64,000 nt of DNA from Planctomycetota bacterium (GTDB lineage: Bacteria; Planctomycetota; Planctomycetia; Planctomycetales; Planctomycetaceae). The stretch covers positions 1 to 64,000 of the forward strand of contig QQVO01000046.1 of the NCBI GenBank assembly GCA_003388505.1, in the 5' to 3' direction. Under the pieces are notes generated by a model. The model was not told where the DNA came from. It saw only the letters and a program-made list of their open reading frames with translations, and did not search any database. Shown here one piece after another: positions 31,246 through 40,626 of the stretch (its first letter is position 1; every line of letters begins with the position of its first letter). The translations under genes and the position numbers were made by a program.

Positions 31246-33111
31246 TCACTCGACTGTCACGCTCTTCGCCAGGTTCCGCGGCCGGTCGACGTTGCACCCG
31301 CGGAGCAGCGCGATGTGGTAAGCCAGCATCTGCAGCGGAATCGACGTCACAATCGGCTGCAGGTACTCGTCGACTTCCGGGACGTAAATCACGTCGTCGG
31401 CCACGTCGGCCACTTCCCGATCACCCTCGCAGGCGATCGCGATCACCGGCCCCTTGCGGGCTTTGACCTCTTCCATGTTGCTGATCACCTTGGGATAGAT
31501 TCCGCACCTGGGCACGACGAACACGCTCGGCGTCCGTTCGTCAATCAGCGCGATGGGGCCGTGCTTCATTTCCGCCGCCGGGTAACCCTCGGCGTGGACG
31601 TAGCTGATTTCCTTGAGTTTCAGCGCGCCTTCCAGAGCCACCGGGAAGTTGTACAGCCGGCCGAGGTAGAGGAAGTTGTCCATGCCCAGGTAGCGGGAGG
31701 CGATTTCCTGAACGGCGTCGTGGCACTCGAGCGTTCTGGCGACGACTTCGGGCAGCGCCTTCAGGTTGTTGATCATCCGCTTGCCGGCCTGGTAGGAGAG
31801 ATGCCTCATCCGGCCGAAGTACAGTGCGAGAAGCGTCAACACGGTGACCTGAGAGGTGAACGCCTTCGTGCTGGCGACGCCGATTTCGGGGCCGGCGTGC
31901 AGGTAAACGCCGCCGTCGGCCTCACGGGCGATCGTCGATCCGACCACGTTGCAGATGGCGAGTGACGGCATTCCCTTTCTCTGGCATTCGCGCATCGCCG
32001 CCAGCGTGTCGGCCGTCTCACCGCTCTGAGTGATGGCGAACACCATCGTCTTGTCGGTCAGTGGAGGGTTGCGGTACCGCAGTTCGCTGGCGTACTCGAC
32101 TTCGACCGGAACACGGGCGAACTCCTCAATCAGATACTCGCCGACCAGCGCGGCGTGCCAGCTTGTGCCGCAGGCGGTGAGCACGATCCGGTCGATGTGC
32201 CGAAGCTGCTGTGCGGTGAGATTCAGGCCGCCGAACTTGGCGGTCGCTTCGTCCTCTTCAAACCGTCCCCGCATGGCGTTTTCGATCGTTTGCGGCTGCT
32301 CGAAGATTTCCTTGAGCATGTAATGCTCGAAATCGCCCTTGTCGATGTCGGCCGAGACCTGGTCGAGCGTCTGCACCGAGGGGGAGAGACGTCCCGAGTC
32401 GCGATGCCGGAGGTCGAGCCGGTCGGCCGTCAGGATGGCGATCTCGTGATCGGCCAGATAGACGACCTGTTCGGTGTATCCCAGAAGCGGACTCGGATCG
32501 CTGGCGACGAAATGTTCGCCCGGGCCGACCCCCACCACCAGGGGACTGCCGTTGCGGGCGGCCAGAATCAGGTCCGGCCTGGCGCGAAACAGCACGGCCA
32601 GGCCGTAGGTGCCTTTGAGTTTGCGGAGCGACACTTCGACCGCTTTCAGCAGCGTGTCCTCGCTTTCCGGTTCTCCGCCCAGTTTGATCTGCTCATCGAG
32701 ATGGTGCGCGATCAGGTGGGCGATGACCTCGGTGTCGGTCTCCGTCCGGAAGACGTACCCCAGCGCCTGCAATTGGCCGCGAAGGGAGGCGTAGTTCTCG
32801 ATGACTCCGTTGTGAACGAGAACGACCTCGCCGTTGCCCCCGGTGTGAGGGTGCGCGTTTTCGTCCGTCGCCTTGCCATGAGTGGCCCAGCGGGTGTGGC
32901 CGATGCCGACCGTTCCCTCAACGGGGTCTCGGTCGATTGCCTCGGAGAGTTCGCAGACGCGCCCGGCCCGCTTGCGCAGGCTGATGGCTCCATTGGCGTC
33001 AAAGGTGGCGACGCCGGCGGAATCGTAGCCGCGGTACTCCAGACGGTTCAGTCCCTCGATCAGAAAATCGCTGACATTGCGATGGCCGATATAACCGACA
33101 ATACCGCACAT
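31246..33111 (-). CDS. glmS: Glutamine-fructose-6-phosphate aminotransferase
   Basis: A 621-aa isomerising enzyme that makes glucosamine 6-phosphate for UDP-GlcNAc. The N-terminus MCGIVGYIGHRN exposes Cys2 as glutaminase nucleophile after Met removal. The glutaminase domain also has GHTRWATHGK, and the two SIS isomerase domains contain LTACGTSWHAALVG, ITQSGETADTLAA and LGRLYNFPVALEGALKLKE. The C-terminus NLAKSVTVE is the family ending. It stands alone, convergent with the peptidase gene. No ribozyme-type leader is recognisable upstream. Confidence 0.98.
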   Translation of the reverse strand: MCGIVGYIGHRNVSDFLIEGLNRLEYRGYDSAGVATFDANGAISLRKRAGRVCELSEAIDRDPVEGTVGIGHTRWATHGKATDENAHPHTGGNGEVVLVHNGVIENYASLRGQLQALGYVFRTETDTEVIAHLIAHHLDEQIKLGGEPESEDTLLKAVEVSLRKLKGTYGLAVLFRARPDLILAARNGSPLVVGVGPGEHFVASDPSPLLGYTEQVVYLADHEIAILTADRLDLRHRDSGRLSPSVQTLDQVSADIDKGDFEHYMLKEIFEQPQTIENAMRGRFEEDEATAKFGGLNLTAQQLRHIDRIVLTACGTSWHAALVGEYLIEEFARVPVEVEYASELRYRNPPLTDKTMVFAITQSGETADTLAAMRECQRKGMPSLAICNVVGSTIAREADGGVYLHAGPEIGVASTKAFTSQVTVLTLLALYFGRMRHLSYQAGKRMINNLKALPEVVARTLECHDAVQEIASRYLGMDNFLYLGRLYNFPVALEGALKLKEISYVHAEGYPAAEMKHGPIALIDERTPSVFVVPRCGIYPKVISNMEEVKARKGPVIAIACEGDREVADVADDVIYVPEVDEYLQPIVTSIPLQMLAYHIALLRGCNVDRPRNLAKSVTVE

Positions 33112-33433
33112 GGAATCAGATCCTGATGTTCAGTCGGGAAACGCGCCGCGGCGAGCGGAAACGGCGGATGAGGCAGGTCTGTCGCGTGTCAGACCGCACG
33201 TCAGGTGGGTTCGTTCAACCATATCTCACGCATTCAGCGGCCGCTGCCGATTCACTGAAACCTGCGCCGGTGAGAACGGGTTGTGTTCTTGTTGTTCCGG
33301 ATGAAGCCGAACAGCGCCCGCCCGTCTTCGTCTCGGCGAAAGGGGCGGGAATGTAGGTCAGTTTCCGCCGGCGGGTCAACGTGAGCTTGCCCGGCCTGCT
33401 GTTCCCAAAGCGGACAGAATTGAGGCGCAACCG
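33112..33433. other. Divergent glmS-esterase spacer
   Basis: 322 bp without a gene, known RNA element or T-run hairpin that I can recognise. Promoters of both flanking genes must lie here. Confidence 0.4.
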
Positions 33434-34375
33434 ATGAACTGGTCAGTCGTTACAGCGACCTTCCTGGCCCTGTCACAGGGGGAATTGCCGTCGGGGACCA
33501 GTTGGCAATCGGTCTCTGTGGAGACTGAGGAGAGACGCTATCTGGTTCACGTTCCGCAGGAGAATCCGGCGAATGGTCCGCGACCGGTGATCCTCTGTTT
33601 CCATGGCGGCGGATCGAATCCCGAGCAGATGATGAATTACTGCGGCCTGAACGAGAAAGCCGACGAATCCGGGTTCCTCGTGGTGTATCCCGAGGGATCA
33701 GGCCGACTGGAAGCGATTCGCACATGGAACGCCGGCAACTGCTGCGGTTACGCACAGAGACAACGGGTGGACGACGTGCAGTTCGTGCGCGCCGTTCTGG
33801 ACGACCTGCAGCGTCGTGCGCAGATCGATCCTGATCGCGTCTTCGCCACCGGGATTTCCAACGGCGCCATGATTTCCTACCGCCTGGCTGCGGAGCTGAG
33901 CGACCGGATCGCCGCCATTGCGCCAATCGCCGGGCCGATGGGATTTGAGGACTGTTCGCCCGAGCATCCCGTCTCAATCATCCACTTCCACGGTACCGAC
34001 GACGAGTTCGCGGCGTTTGAAGGAGGCTCCGGCAAGAGGTCGGTTTCGCGGACCGACTTTTTCTCAGTGCGGCATACGATCGACGCCTGGGTTGAAGCGA
34101 ACGGCTGTGATGCCGAGCCTGTCGTCACCGACCTGCCCGACACGGCCGACGACGAGACGACCGTGCGCAGGGAAGTCTACAGCAGCGAGCGCACCGGCGC
34201 AGAGGTTGTGCTGTATGTGATTGAAGGGGGCGGCCACACCTGGCCCGGCCGCGTCCCCCGCGCGTCGCGTTTCCTTGGTCCGTCGACCCGCGACATCTCG
34301 GCCAACGACCTGATGTGGGAGTTCTTCCAGCGACACCCTCGTCGATCGGGATCCGGCGCAAAGCCGCCGGAGTGA
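33434..34375 (+). CDS. PHB-depolymerase/feruloyl-esterase-type hydrolase
   Basis: A 313-aa alpha/beta hydrolase of the LpqC/poly(3-hydroxybutyrate) depolymerase-like esterase group. The oxyanion region is VILCFHGGGSNPEQMM, the nucleophile lies in TGISNGAMISYR (Ser of G-I-S-N-G), and the catalytic His is in IEGGGHTWPGR near the C-terminus. A short hydrophobic N-terminus (WSVVTATFLALSQGELPSG) may be a signal peptide. Members cleave ester bonds in plant cell-wall or polyester substrates; the real substrate is not shown by sequence. The product is probably exported. Confidence 0.85.
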   Translation: MNWSVVTATFLALSQGELPSGTSWQSVSVETEERRYLVHVPQENPANGPRPVILCFHGGGSNPEQMMNYCGLNEKADESGFLVVYPEGSGRLEAIRTWNAGNCCGYAQRQRVDDVQFVRAVLDDLQRRAQIDPDRVFATGISNGAMISYRLAAELSDRIAAIAPIAGPMGFEDCSPEHPVSIIHFHGTDDEFAAFEGGSGKRSVSRTDFFSVRHTIDAWVEANGCDAEPVVTDLPDTADDETTVRREVYSSERTGAEVVLYVIEGGGHTWPGRVPRASRFLGPSTRDISANDLMWEFFQRHPRRSGSGAKPPE

Positions 34376-34390
34376 CGCGCGGTGGCCCGG

Positions 34391-35563
34391 CTATTCGATC
34401 GGGCGCAAACCGGCCTCGCGCAGGTCGTCTCGCATTCTCGGGAGCAGGATCGGTCCGGCGGAACCGGTTTCCGACACCGTTGAATCAGCCTGTTCGTCCG
34501 GCATCTTGCGGTCATCGTCGGACCGATCTGTCGCCGGGGACGCCCACTCGTGTTGCACTTGAATGATCTGGTTGTGCTTCGGACGTTGGTTTCCTTCGTC
34601 CGGGGGAAGCCACTTTGATTCCGCCAGATCCGTATTCCAGCCGTCAGGTTTTGCACCGCCCCGCCGTTCTGCCGGCGTCCAGATGTCGACAGACATGTCG
34701 GCTCGATGTGGGGCTCCCGCAATCTGGGGAGCGGGTTCGCGTGGAACTCGAGACCGATACGTGATCGATTGGCCCGAGCCGAGAGGCGCGCTGTGCGACG
34801 CGTAGACTTGTTTCGCCTGCGTCAGCGACTCCATCAGGCTGATCCGGCGATTGTGGTCCAGCGGGTGACGCGCCTGGTTCGCTGATGATCGGTTGCCGCC
34901 GCCCAGCCAGGCGCTCCGGACGACCTCCGGATCGTAACCCGCCTGCACAAGCATCGAAAGCGCAAGTGAATCGGCCTCTTCTTCCTCGTGGCGCGAGTAC
35001 ACTGTGGGACGCCCTGCGGATGCGTTCGCCTGAGTTCCAGTGCCGTCTGACCCCTCTCCCGAGGCCGCAGGCTCTCCGGCCCCGTTGATCGGCGCAGTGT
35101 GCGAAATCGGATGCCCGGCGAGCATGTGTCCCATTTCGTGAGCCATCGCGGCGGCAAGCTGCGCTTCGCTCCGGCACGCGGCCAGCATGCCGTCGGAAAC
35201 GACGACCTTTCCTCCCGGATAGGCCGACACCCGGACCTCGGGATCGAGCACCAGGACGAACTCCCACGGGAGTTCTTTCCGCCCCGACGCAGCAGCCAGA
35301 CGTTCGCCGACTTCCGCGACGATCGTCGTCCCTGCGGTGTCCTCAGCCGGCGGATAGAGGGACAGGTGATGGTGATAGGCGCGGCTTCCCAGCAATGTCC
35401 GGCGTGCCGGCGATGGAGATTCCGGCCGCATCACGAGCGTCGAGACTGAACTGCAACCGGCAATTCCTGCCGATAGAATCACTGCCAGCAGTGCGAGCCG
35501 GGGGCTGGGATCCTTGCGGACCAGTTTCCGAAAACGATGAGGCAGGGAGTGATTGAACGACAT
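34391..35563 (-). CDS. M48-family metallopeptidase lipoprotein
   Basis: A 390-aa protein with a lipobox (VILSAGIAGC), hence an exported lipoprotein. The peptidase core has the zinc motif HEMGH in AAMAHEMGHMLAGHPISH and the third ligand Glu in HEEEEADSLALSML, as in M48/Oma1-type gluzincins such as BepA. A Ser/Gly-rich insert sits between these, and the C-terminal third is low complexity. Relatives degrade misfolded envelope proteins. The ATG at 35563 puts the signal peptide near the start; the frame upstream has no resemblance to the family. Confidence 0.86.
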   Translation of the reverse strand: MSFNHSLPHRFRKLVRKDPSPRLALLAVILSAGIAGCSSVSTLVMRPESPSPARRTLLGSRAYHHHLSLYPPAEDTAGTTIVAEVGERLAAASGRKELPWEFVLVLDPEVRVSAYPGGKVVVSDGMLAACRSEAQLAAAMAHEMGHMLAGHPISHTAPINGAGEPAASGEGSDGTGTQANASAGRPTVYSRHEEEEADSLALSMLVQAGYDPEVVRSAWLGGGNRSSANQARHPLDHNRRISLMESLTQAKQVYASHSAPLGSGQSITYRSRVPREPAPQIAGAPHRADMSVDIWTPAERRGGAKPDGWNTDLAESKWLPPDEGNQRPKHNQIIQVQHEWASPATDRSDDDRKMPDEQADSTVSETGSAGPILLPRMRDDLREAGLRPIE

Positions 35564-35929
35564 CGGTGTCGCCCTGTCGAAGCTGGGAAGTGAGAAAACG
35601 CGGCGAATGTGCAGCGAAACGACGTTGCGACCGTCGAAACGGTCGGGCCGCCGGTTGCCGCACAGATTGAAATTGAAAAAAGTGAGAGGAGGGGCCAAGG
35701 ACGTTAGTGGAAGGCCGATCGACGAACAAGCCCTTTCTTTCTCCGGATCACAGCGTGAATCGCTCGCTGCACAGCCCTCCGTAGCCGACGGCGAAGCCGG
35801 TCCCTTGAAGCGGACGCGCTCTCGCCCAACAATAAGGAAACGCCGATTCGTTGCGCCTTGCCTGCCATCGACGGCGTTTCTCAGCAAGCTCTGCCCGAAT
35901 TTTCACCCTCTGAATCATCGAGGATTCCC

Positions 35930-36949
35930 ATGCGACCCCCCAGGATTTCTCTCAGCGCCCTCCTTTGCTCAGGCCTGACGTTCGCGTTGCTGGGAGCAGC
36001 CGCGTCTCTCGCGGAGGACGACGTGCCCCTCGGTCTCAAGCCGGTCAAGCATCCCAAGGACAATCCGCCGAGCGAAGCCAAAATCGCGTTGGGAAAGCAG
36101 CTCTACTTCGACCCGAGGCTCTCCGTCGACAAGTCGATCTCCTGCGCGTCGTGTCACGATCCGACGAAGGGGTGGAGCAACGGTGAACAGTTCGCGACAG
36201 GAGTCAACGCACAGTTGGGTGGCCGCAATTCGCCAACCGTGCTCAACTCGGCGTACAACCGGTTCCAGTTCTGGGACGGCCGCGCTCCAAGTCTGGAGCA
36301 CCAGGCGGTCGGTCCGATTCAGAACCCGATCGAAATGGCCATGACGATCGACGACGTGGTCGACCGGTTGAATGAGATCGACGGATATCGCGAGCAGTTC
36401 CAGGAGGTCTTCGGAACCGATGTCACCGAAGAGGGCATCGGCAAGGCGATTGCGGCGTACGAGCGGACAATCCTCACCGGCAACGCACCGTACGATCGTT
36501 ACAAGGCCGGCGACGAATCGGCTCTCTCCGAATCAGCCGATCGAGGTCGTGAATTGTTCTTTGGAAAGGCCCACTGCAGCGCCTGCCACGTCGGGCCGAA
36601 CTTCACGGACAACGCATTCCACAACATCGGGGTGGGCATGGACGCCGACGAACCCGATCTCGGCCGCTATGTGGTCAGTGGACTGGAGGGCGACAAGGGC
36701 GCCTTCAAGACGCCGACCCTGCGCGAGATCGCCCGCACGGCGCCTTACATGCACGACGGCAGCATGAAAACGCTCGAGGAAGTCGTCGAGCACTACAACA
36801 AGGGAGGCGTCAAGAACCCCTACCTGGATGAGGAAATCTTCGAACTGAATCTCACCGAACAGGAGAAAGCCGACCTGGTCACCTTTCTGAAAGAAGGCCT
36901 CAGCGGCGATGACTACCCGCAGCATGAGCCACCGGAGTTGCCGGAGTGA
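35930..36949 (+). CDS. Di-heme cytochrome c peroxidase (MauG/CcpA family)
   Basis: A 339-aa exported protein with signal peptide (LTFALLGAAASLAED). Two heme c sites are visible, CASCH at 72-76 and CSACH at 216-220, spaced as in bacterial cytochrome c peroxidases. Other family segments are LGKQLYFDPRLS, FWDGRAPSLEHQA and KTPTLREIARTAPYMHDGSM, which includes the Met ligand. It reduces hydrogen peroxide in the periplasm or oxidises a substrate as MauG does; the sequence cannot decide which. The ATG at 35930 gives the signal peptide. Confidence 0.93.
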   Translation: MRPPRISLSALLCSGLTFALLGAAASLAEDDVPLGLKPVKHPKDNPPSEAKIALGKQLYFDPRLSVDKSISCASCHDPTKGWSNGEQFATGVNAQLGGRNSPTVLNSAYNRFQFWDGRAPSLEHQAVGPIQNPIEMAMTIDDVVDRLNEIDGYREQFQEVFGTDVTEEGIGKAIAAYERTILTGNAPYDRYKAGDESALSESADRGRELFFGKAHCSACHVGPNFTDNAFHNIGVGMDADEPDLGRYVVSGLEGDKGAFKTPTLREIARTAPYMHDGSMKTLEEVVEHYNKGGVKNPYLDEEIFELNLTEQEKADLVTFLKEGLSGDDYPQHEPPELPE

Positions 36950-37203
36950 GGCTGTTCCCTGGTCGAATCGACCACGCAGTGGGCGGATGAGGCGGGTCGA
37001 TGCGGATTTGAAGCGTCCGTTTCGGTGGACCACGAAGTCACGAAGGCCACGAAGGGGGTTGACCGCCCGTTCCCAGCGTTCTGTTTGAGAGCCAATTCGG
37101 AGTGGACAAGTAGAGTTCCCGTCAGTCGCCGAGACCGACTGCTGTGCATGAACAGAACGCCGGGCAGAAGAACACATAGACGCAGACCACGAAAACTCTC
37201 GCG

Positions 37204-37464
37204 ATGAATGCATGGCAAGAGCGCGGCGGTTGGAGGAGAAATGCCGGCGCACTTTCGCTCATCGGGGTCGGTCTCACTGTGCTACTCTTCTCCGGATTTG
37301 AAACGGCATCGCCTTGGCGAGTTCTTTTGTTCAGCGTGATATTCGGGCTGACTGCCGTTTTTGTGGACATCGCCAGACGCCACGGCGGCACAGTCAACGT
37401 GCTACTCGCCTTCGTATCCGCAGTGGGGCAACTTGGGTTGCTCTATTTGATCTGCATCCTGTAG
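37204..37464 (+). CDS. Small membrane protein (86 aa)
   Basis: An 86-aa hydrophobic protein with three predicted membrane helices (ALSLIGVGLTVLLFSGF; VLLFSVIFGLTAVFVDIA; LLAFVSAVGQLGLLYLICI). No family recognised. Upstream (about 37030-37055) lies the tandem motif ACGAAG (CCACGAAGTCACGAAGGCC), a simple repeat. The base composition is more AT-rich than in its neighbours, suggesting either a recent arrival or a non-coding stretch. Confidence 0.55.
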   Translation: MNAWQERGGWRRNAGALSLIGVGLTVLLFSGFETASPWRVLLFSVIFGLTAVFVDIARRHGGTVNVLLAFVSAVGQLGLLYLICIL

Positions 37465-37535
37465 CGATCAAGGCCGAGTGTGTCGGACGGTATTGCGTCG
37501 CGGGCAGAGCGCGCTTTGGGCGATCCGCTGTCCAC

Positions 37536-39254
37536 TCACTCCGCACACAGGTTCAGCGCCGCCATTTCCACGTGATTGCGGACGTAGGCCACTCCGCGAA
37601 CCAGCGCCGGCGGGTTCCAGGTTTTCGCACCGGGCAAGACTTCAAAACGAGTCAATTCCCTGAGCCCCTCCGGTGACGGTTCAATCAACACGATTTCGCC
37701 CCGTTCAGAGAGCATGAAGATGCGGTCGCCGGTCAGCAGCATCTGGCCGTGTCCGTAGCGGCCATTTTTCCACATCCGTTCGCCGGTCTCGGCGTCGAGG
37801 CAGACCATGATGCCTTCGTCCAGACCGTAGATGTAGCCTTCGTGGGCGACCGGACTGCTGAATTTGCTGCGGAGATGACGGCTGTCCCACAACATGTCGA
37901 CCGACCAGCCGGAGTCCGAGTTTTCGACTTGCAACATCGCCGAGCCGCGGCCGTAGCTGGCGGAAATCAGAACGCGGTCTCCCTCGAACAGCAGCGGCTG
38001 GGCAACATTGATGACGCCCGGGTCGCCACCTGCTTCGTCGAACTGGTAAAACCAGAGTTGATCGCCCGTCGTCGGATCGCAGCCTCGCAGCCCGACTCCG
38101 TCGAAGATGATGATCTGCCGCACACCGGCAAGCTCCACCAGCATCGGCGAACTGTAGCTGGCGCGATTCCTGGAGCCCGGAGTGATTTCGGGAGAGCGCA
38201 AGCCCTCGCCCTGCCAGACGCGCTCGCCGGACTGCAAATCATAGGCGACCAGACCATTGCCTTCCGGCCCGCCCGCATTGACGACGACCATGTCGTCCAC
38301 GATGAGCGGAGAACCCGTCATGGCCCAGTCGGCGTTGATCAGTTCGTCGACCGCACCGGGCGACGTCAATCCGTTGTCTCTCAGTATGTTGACGTCCCAC
38401 ACCGGGTCGCCGTCGGCGAGCGTCAGGCAGTAGAGGTCGCCCAGGGCGCCGAGCGCATAGACTTTCCCGTCGTGGATGGTCGGCGTCGAGCGCGGTCCCG
38501 GACCGCCCATGGCTTCTTCAAAACGTCCGGGCCAGTCATGCAGCCAACGCTCGGCGCCCGTCGCAGCGTCATAGCAGACGATCGCCTCCCGGTCTCCGCG
38601 TTGTTCAATTGTGACCAGGTAATCGCCCAGCACGGCGAACGACGAATAACCCTCGCCGCACGGCCGCCTCCACAGTTCCCGCTCAGCGCCGTCCTCCCAG
38701 TTCTCCGAGAGCTGCGGCCCTGTGATCACCCCGTCGCGGGCAGCTCCGCGAAAATTCAGCATGTCCTCCGGAGACGGTTCCAGCGGCGTTTCGAAAGTTT
38801 CCGGCGCTTGGACTTCTGAGGCATTGTCGGTGCGATACGCGGCGAGACGTTCCTCCAGGGTCGGTTCCCACCGGAAACGGACCACGGCCTCCATGTCTCC
38901 GGTCCAGTGAATCGACTCGATCGAGGCCGCCAGAGCTGCGCCGGGCAGAATGAAGAAGACGGTCGCCAGCGCCCAGGCAACTTTCCGCGGCAAGGGCGAC
39001 AACACGGCGACCCAGATCAGCAACACGAAAAACGTCACCAGCAGCATCGAGTAGGTGACGAGATTCTGCACGGAGGGGCCCATGACAGGGTCCAGAATGT
39101 TCCACGTGTAGAACAGTCCTCCGACCACGAAGATCAGCCATGCTGCAACCAGCATGTTGCCGATGGTTTTCCAGCGTTCGCGGTGCGGCGCTGCTGCCTC
39201 AGCAACCTCTCCAGATGATTCAATGTGCGAAGCGGGCTCGGTTGGATCGTTCAT
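37536..39254 (-). CDS. PQQ-like beta-propeller membrane protein
   Basis: A 572-aa protein. Three membrane helices lie at the N-terminus (about 32-52, 62-84, 90-112), and the rest is an exported propeller with PQQ-enzyme-like repeats: VCYDAATGAERWLHDWPGRF, VAYDLQSGERVWQGEG, GCDPTTGDQLWFY and VCLDAETGERMWKNG. No dehydrogenase active-site signature is seen, so it is probably a binding or scaffold protein resembling BamB. It may bind cell-envelope partners. The ATG at 39254 places the helices in order. Confidence 0.85.
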   Translation of the reverse strand: MNDPTEPASHIESSGEVAEAAAPHRERWKTIGNMLVAAWLIFVVGGLFYTWNILDPVMGPSVQNLVTYSMLLVTFFVLLIWVAVLSPLPRKVAWALATVFFILPGAALAASIESIHWTGDMEAVVRFRWEPTLEERLAAYRTDNASEVQAPETFETPLEPSPEDMLNFRGAARDGVITGPQLSENWEDGAERELWRRPCGEGYSSFAVLGDYLVTIEQRGDREAIVCYDAATGAERWLHDWPGRFEEAMGGPGPRSTPTIHDGKVYALGALGDLYCLTLADGDPVWDVNILRDNGLTSPGAVDELINADWAMTGSPLIVDDMVVVNAGGPEGNGLVAYDLQSGERVWQGEGLRSPEITPGSRNRASYSSPMLVELAGVRQIIIFDGVGLRGCDPTTGDQLWFYQFDEAGGDPGVINVAQPLLFEGDRVLISASYGRGSAMLQVENSDSGWSVDMLWDSRHLRSKFSSPVAHEGYIYGLDEGIMVCLDAETGERMWKNGRYGHGQMLLTGDRIFMLSERGEIVLIEPSPEGLRELTRFEVLPGAKTWNPPALVRGVAYVRNHVEMAALNLCAE

Positions 39255-39581
39255 CGATGGCAAGTTTGAAAAGCGCGTTGTGTGGGGTGTGTGGGGCAAG
39301 CACCTCGGGGCGTCAATCATAGGGATGATACGCGCAGCGCTCAGCCAAGAGTACCCGGAATTCCTCGGCACGGGTGTCAGGAAACTCGATCGACGACTGA
39401 GAACTGCCCGGCACGGAGGCACTCTGTCATCTTCTGCTCGATCCGCTATCCTGATTGGAACGGCGTCTGTCCCGCTGACGGGCGGCCTGTGATCGCGACG
39501 CGAATCAGGAAGGTTCGCCGAGCACGTCGAGGTTCAATCGAACGCACATTGTCCGTTCAATCATCACCGCACGGAGCAGCC
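39255..39581. other. Divergent spacer before the ROK kinase
   Basis: 327 bp without a recognisable gene, RNA or strong hairpin. It should contain the promoter of the ROK-Ppx-ApgM run. Confidence 0.35.
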
Positions 39582-40598
39582 ATGAGCGACGGCAGCCGTA
39601 GAGACCATTGGATCGGTTTCGACCTGGGCGGCACGAAGATGCTGGCCCAGGTGTACGACGCCGATCTGAAGCCGATTGGTCGCGAACGAAAGCGGACGAA
39701 GGCCTCGGCCGGAATCGACAGCGGACTGGACCGCATCGTGGAGTCGATCCGCGACGCCGTCGAGGATGCCGGAATCGATCCTGGCCGACTGGCCGGGATC
39801 GGCATCGGGTGTCCCGGTCCCGTCGACATGGAAGGCGGGCTGTTGCTGAACCCGCCCAATCTCGGCTGGAGCCGCGTCCCGATCGGAGAGCGGCTGGCGG
39901 AAGAGTTTTCCGTTCCGGTCCGGGTGCTTAATGACGTCGACGCGGGGCTCTATGCGGAGTATCGATACGGGGCGGCAAAGGACACCCGCTGCGCCATCGG
40001 AGTCTTCCCCGGCACCGGGATCGGCGGAGGCTGCATTTACAAAGGCGAAATCCTGCACGGCAGCCATTGCACGTGCATGGAGATCGGCCATATCCAGATC
40101 ATGCCCGAGGGACCGCTCTGCGGCTGCGGGCGCCGCGGTTGCCTGGAGGCGGTGGCCAGCCGGCTGGCGATCGCCGCCAATGCCGCCAAGGCCGCCTATC
40201 GCGGCGAAGCGCCTCACCTGAACGACGCCGCCGGGACCGACATCAGCTCAATTCGCAGCGGGGTTCTCTCGGCCGCGATCGAGGCGGACGACAAGACCGT
40301 GCGAGACATCGTCCGGGAGGCCGCGCGGCATATCGGAATCGCGGTCGCCGGCGTGATTCACATTCTCAGTCCGGACGTGGTCGTCCTGGGAGGCGGCCTG
40401 GTTGAGGCGATGCCCGACCTCTTCATCGACCAGGTCTCCCGCAGCGCCAGGAAACGCGTGATGAGCGCATTCAAGGACACATTCGAAGTCGTCAGGTCAC
40501 AGTTGGAGGATGACGCCGTCACCAAAGGGGCCGCCGCCTGGGCGCAACACAAGATCCCCCAGCCGGACGCGACGGTGGCCGACGCCGTCGGAGTCTGA
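39582..40598 (+). CDS. ROK-family sugar kinase (glucokinase-like)
   Basis: A 338-aa kinase. The N-terminal phosphate loop GFDLGGTKMLAQ binds ATP, and GIGCPGPVD and NDVDAGLYAEYRYG are the sugar-binding segments. The ROK zinc signature is complete: GHIQIMPEGPLCGCGRRGCLE. It most likely phosphorylates glucose or a related hexose. The longer upstream reading frame has no family match; the ATG at 39582 gives the expected start. It is followed after 28 bp by the Ppx/GppA gene, then by ApgM, a run linked to sugar and phosphate metabolism. Confidence 0.92.
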   Translation: MSDGSRRDHWIGFDLGGTKMLAQVYDADLKPIGRERKRTKASAGIDSGLDRIVESIRDAVEDAGIDPGRLAGIGIGCPGPVDMEGGLLLNPPNLGWSRVPIGERLAEEFSVPVRVLNDVDAGLYAEYRYGAAKDTRCAIGVFPGTGIGGGCIYKGEILHGSHCTCMEIGHIQIMPEGPLCGCGRRGCLEAVASRLAIAANAAKAAYRGEAPHLNDAAGTDISSIRSGVLSAAIEADDKTVRDIVREAARHIGIAVAGVIHILSPDVVVLGGGLVEAMPDLFIDQVSRSARKRVMSAFKDTFEVVRSQLEDDAVTKGAAAWAQHKIPQPDATVADAVGV

Positions 40599-40626
40599 GC
40601 GGTCGATCCGATCGAAGGTGAATCTC

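Noticed and set aside
33112-33433. Possible glmS ribozyme/riboswitch leader
   Set aside because: No recognisable glmS ribozyme core precedes the glmS start; the spacer shows no such structure.
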